DNA of 5,633 bases, taken from positions 1 to 5,633 of the forward strand of contig JAPUEV010000364.1 in NCBI GenBank assembly GCA_027492415.1. The letters run 5' to 3'. The position numbers and the translations under genes are program-made. A model generated the notes under the pieces. It was not told where the DNA came from. It saw only the letters and a list, made by a program, of their open reading frames with translations, and did not search any database. Below are positions 5,388 through 5,633 of the stretch, in pieces. Origin of the DNA: Ignavibacteria bacterium. GTDB taxonomy: Bacteria; Bacteroidota; Ignavibacteria; Tepidaquicellales; OLB5. Numbering within the stretch: the stretch's first letter is position 1; every line of letters starts with the position of its first letter.

Positions 5388-5633
5388 ATGAAATCACTTC
5401 GTGATATCTGCACCCACAAAGCTATGTACTATGTAAATACCGGTATGACCGTTTTTGATGTAGTCAGCGAGATGTCAAAAAATAACGTTGGCGCTGTACC
5501 GGTACTGGATGACGGCGGCAAGCTGAAAGGTATATTTTCAGAGCGTGACCTGATGACAAGGTGCGCAGCCAAGAAGCTGAATATGGAAAGTACGATTATT
5601 GATGAAGTGATGACCAAAGGCGTGATACTTATG
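5388..5633 (+). CDS. CBS-domain protein, C-terminal part outside the window
   Basis: Eighty-two codons are visible before the right edge and the frame remains open. Residues 4-60 form a first CBS domain: the helix TVFDVVSEMSKNNVG (21-35), the strand AVPVLDD (36-42), then GKLKGIFSERDLM (44-56). The second repeat begins at IIDEVMTKGVI (70-80), the usual VMT signature that opens CBS2. Such stand-alone CBS pairs, usually about 130-150 residues, bind adenine nucleotides (AMP, ATP, SAM or similar) between the two domains and act as cytosolic energy or ligand sensors. Some family members carry extra effector domains, and whether this one does cannot be seen here. A strong Shine-Dalgarno sequence supports the chosen start. 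The gene is separated from the sigma-factor unit by a hairpin and 279 bases of AT-rich DNA, so it is probably transcribed independently, although no convincing promoter was found. Confidence 0.9.
   Translation, partial: MKSLRDICTHKAMYYVNTGMTVFDVVSEMSKNNVGAVPVLDDGGKLKGIFSERDLMTRCAAKKLNMESTIIDEVMTKGVILM

Noticed and set aside
5429..5617. 62-codon leftward frame
   Set aside because: It is antisense to the CBS-domain coding sequence, whose conserved motifs identify the real frame.

Overview
The window looks like chromosomal DNA from a low-GC member of the Bacteroidetes/Chlorobi/Ignavibacteria group, most likely an Ignavibacteria-type organism. This is inferred from gene families and style, not from a marker gene. 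The signs are: a secreted SBBP-type beta-propeller protein; a 478-residue orphan of the 'SPFFN...YN' type; an ECF sigma factor followed by a small two-helix membrane protein of a Bacteroidetes-type family; start codons mostly without Shine-Dalgarno sequences; and promoter candidates that fit the Bacteroidetes pattern TTTG-N20-TAnnTTTG.

Layout. The left third (1-1929) is read leftward: a 150-residue secreted protein (1929-1477), then after 26 bases a long beta-propeller exoprotein (1450 to beyond base 1). The propeller gene has no stop in the window, so it is easily missed. The two probably form one exported-protein operon. A 351-bp divergent gap (1930-2280) follows, and it is unusually structured. 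It holds a 131-bp segment bounded by inverted arms of about 28 bases, a second strong hairpin, and a leftward promoter candidate whose predicted start falls almost on the first base of one arm. It may be a structured 5' leader RNA of the secreted-protein operon or a small palindromic (MITE-like) element. I do not recognise it as a known riboswitch class.

The right part is read rightward. The 478-residue helical orphan (2281-3717) comes first. After a 121-bp gap comes a tight three-gene unit: ECF sigma factor (3839-4453), two-helix membrane protein with a polyhistidine patch (4475-4858), and a 71-residue HMA-like protein lacking the metal-binding cysteines (4893-5108). The unit ends in a perfect 11-bp hairpin. 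A 279-bp AT-rich gap with no gene and no convincing promoter leads to a CBS-domain protein (5388 to beyond the right edge), which has the only strong Shine-Dalgarno sequence in the window.

How they may work together: the sigma factor and its two small partners are probably co-expressed as a regulatory unit, with the membrane protein the best candidate for a sensor or anti-sigma role. This is inference from context. Nothing in the sequence links that unit to the secreted-protein operon. There are no tRNA or rRNA genes, no CRISPR array and no recognisable transposase gene.
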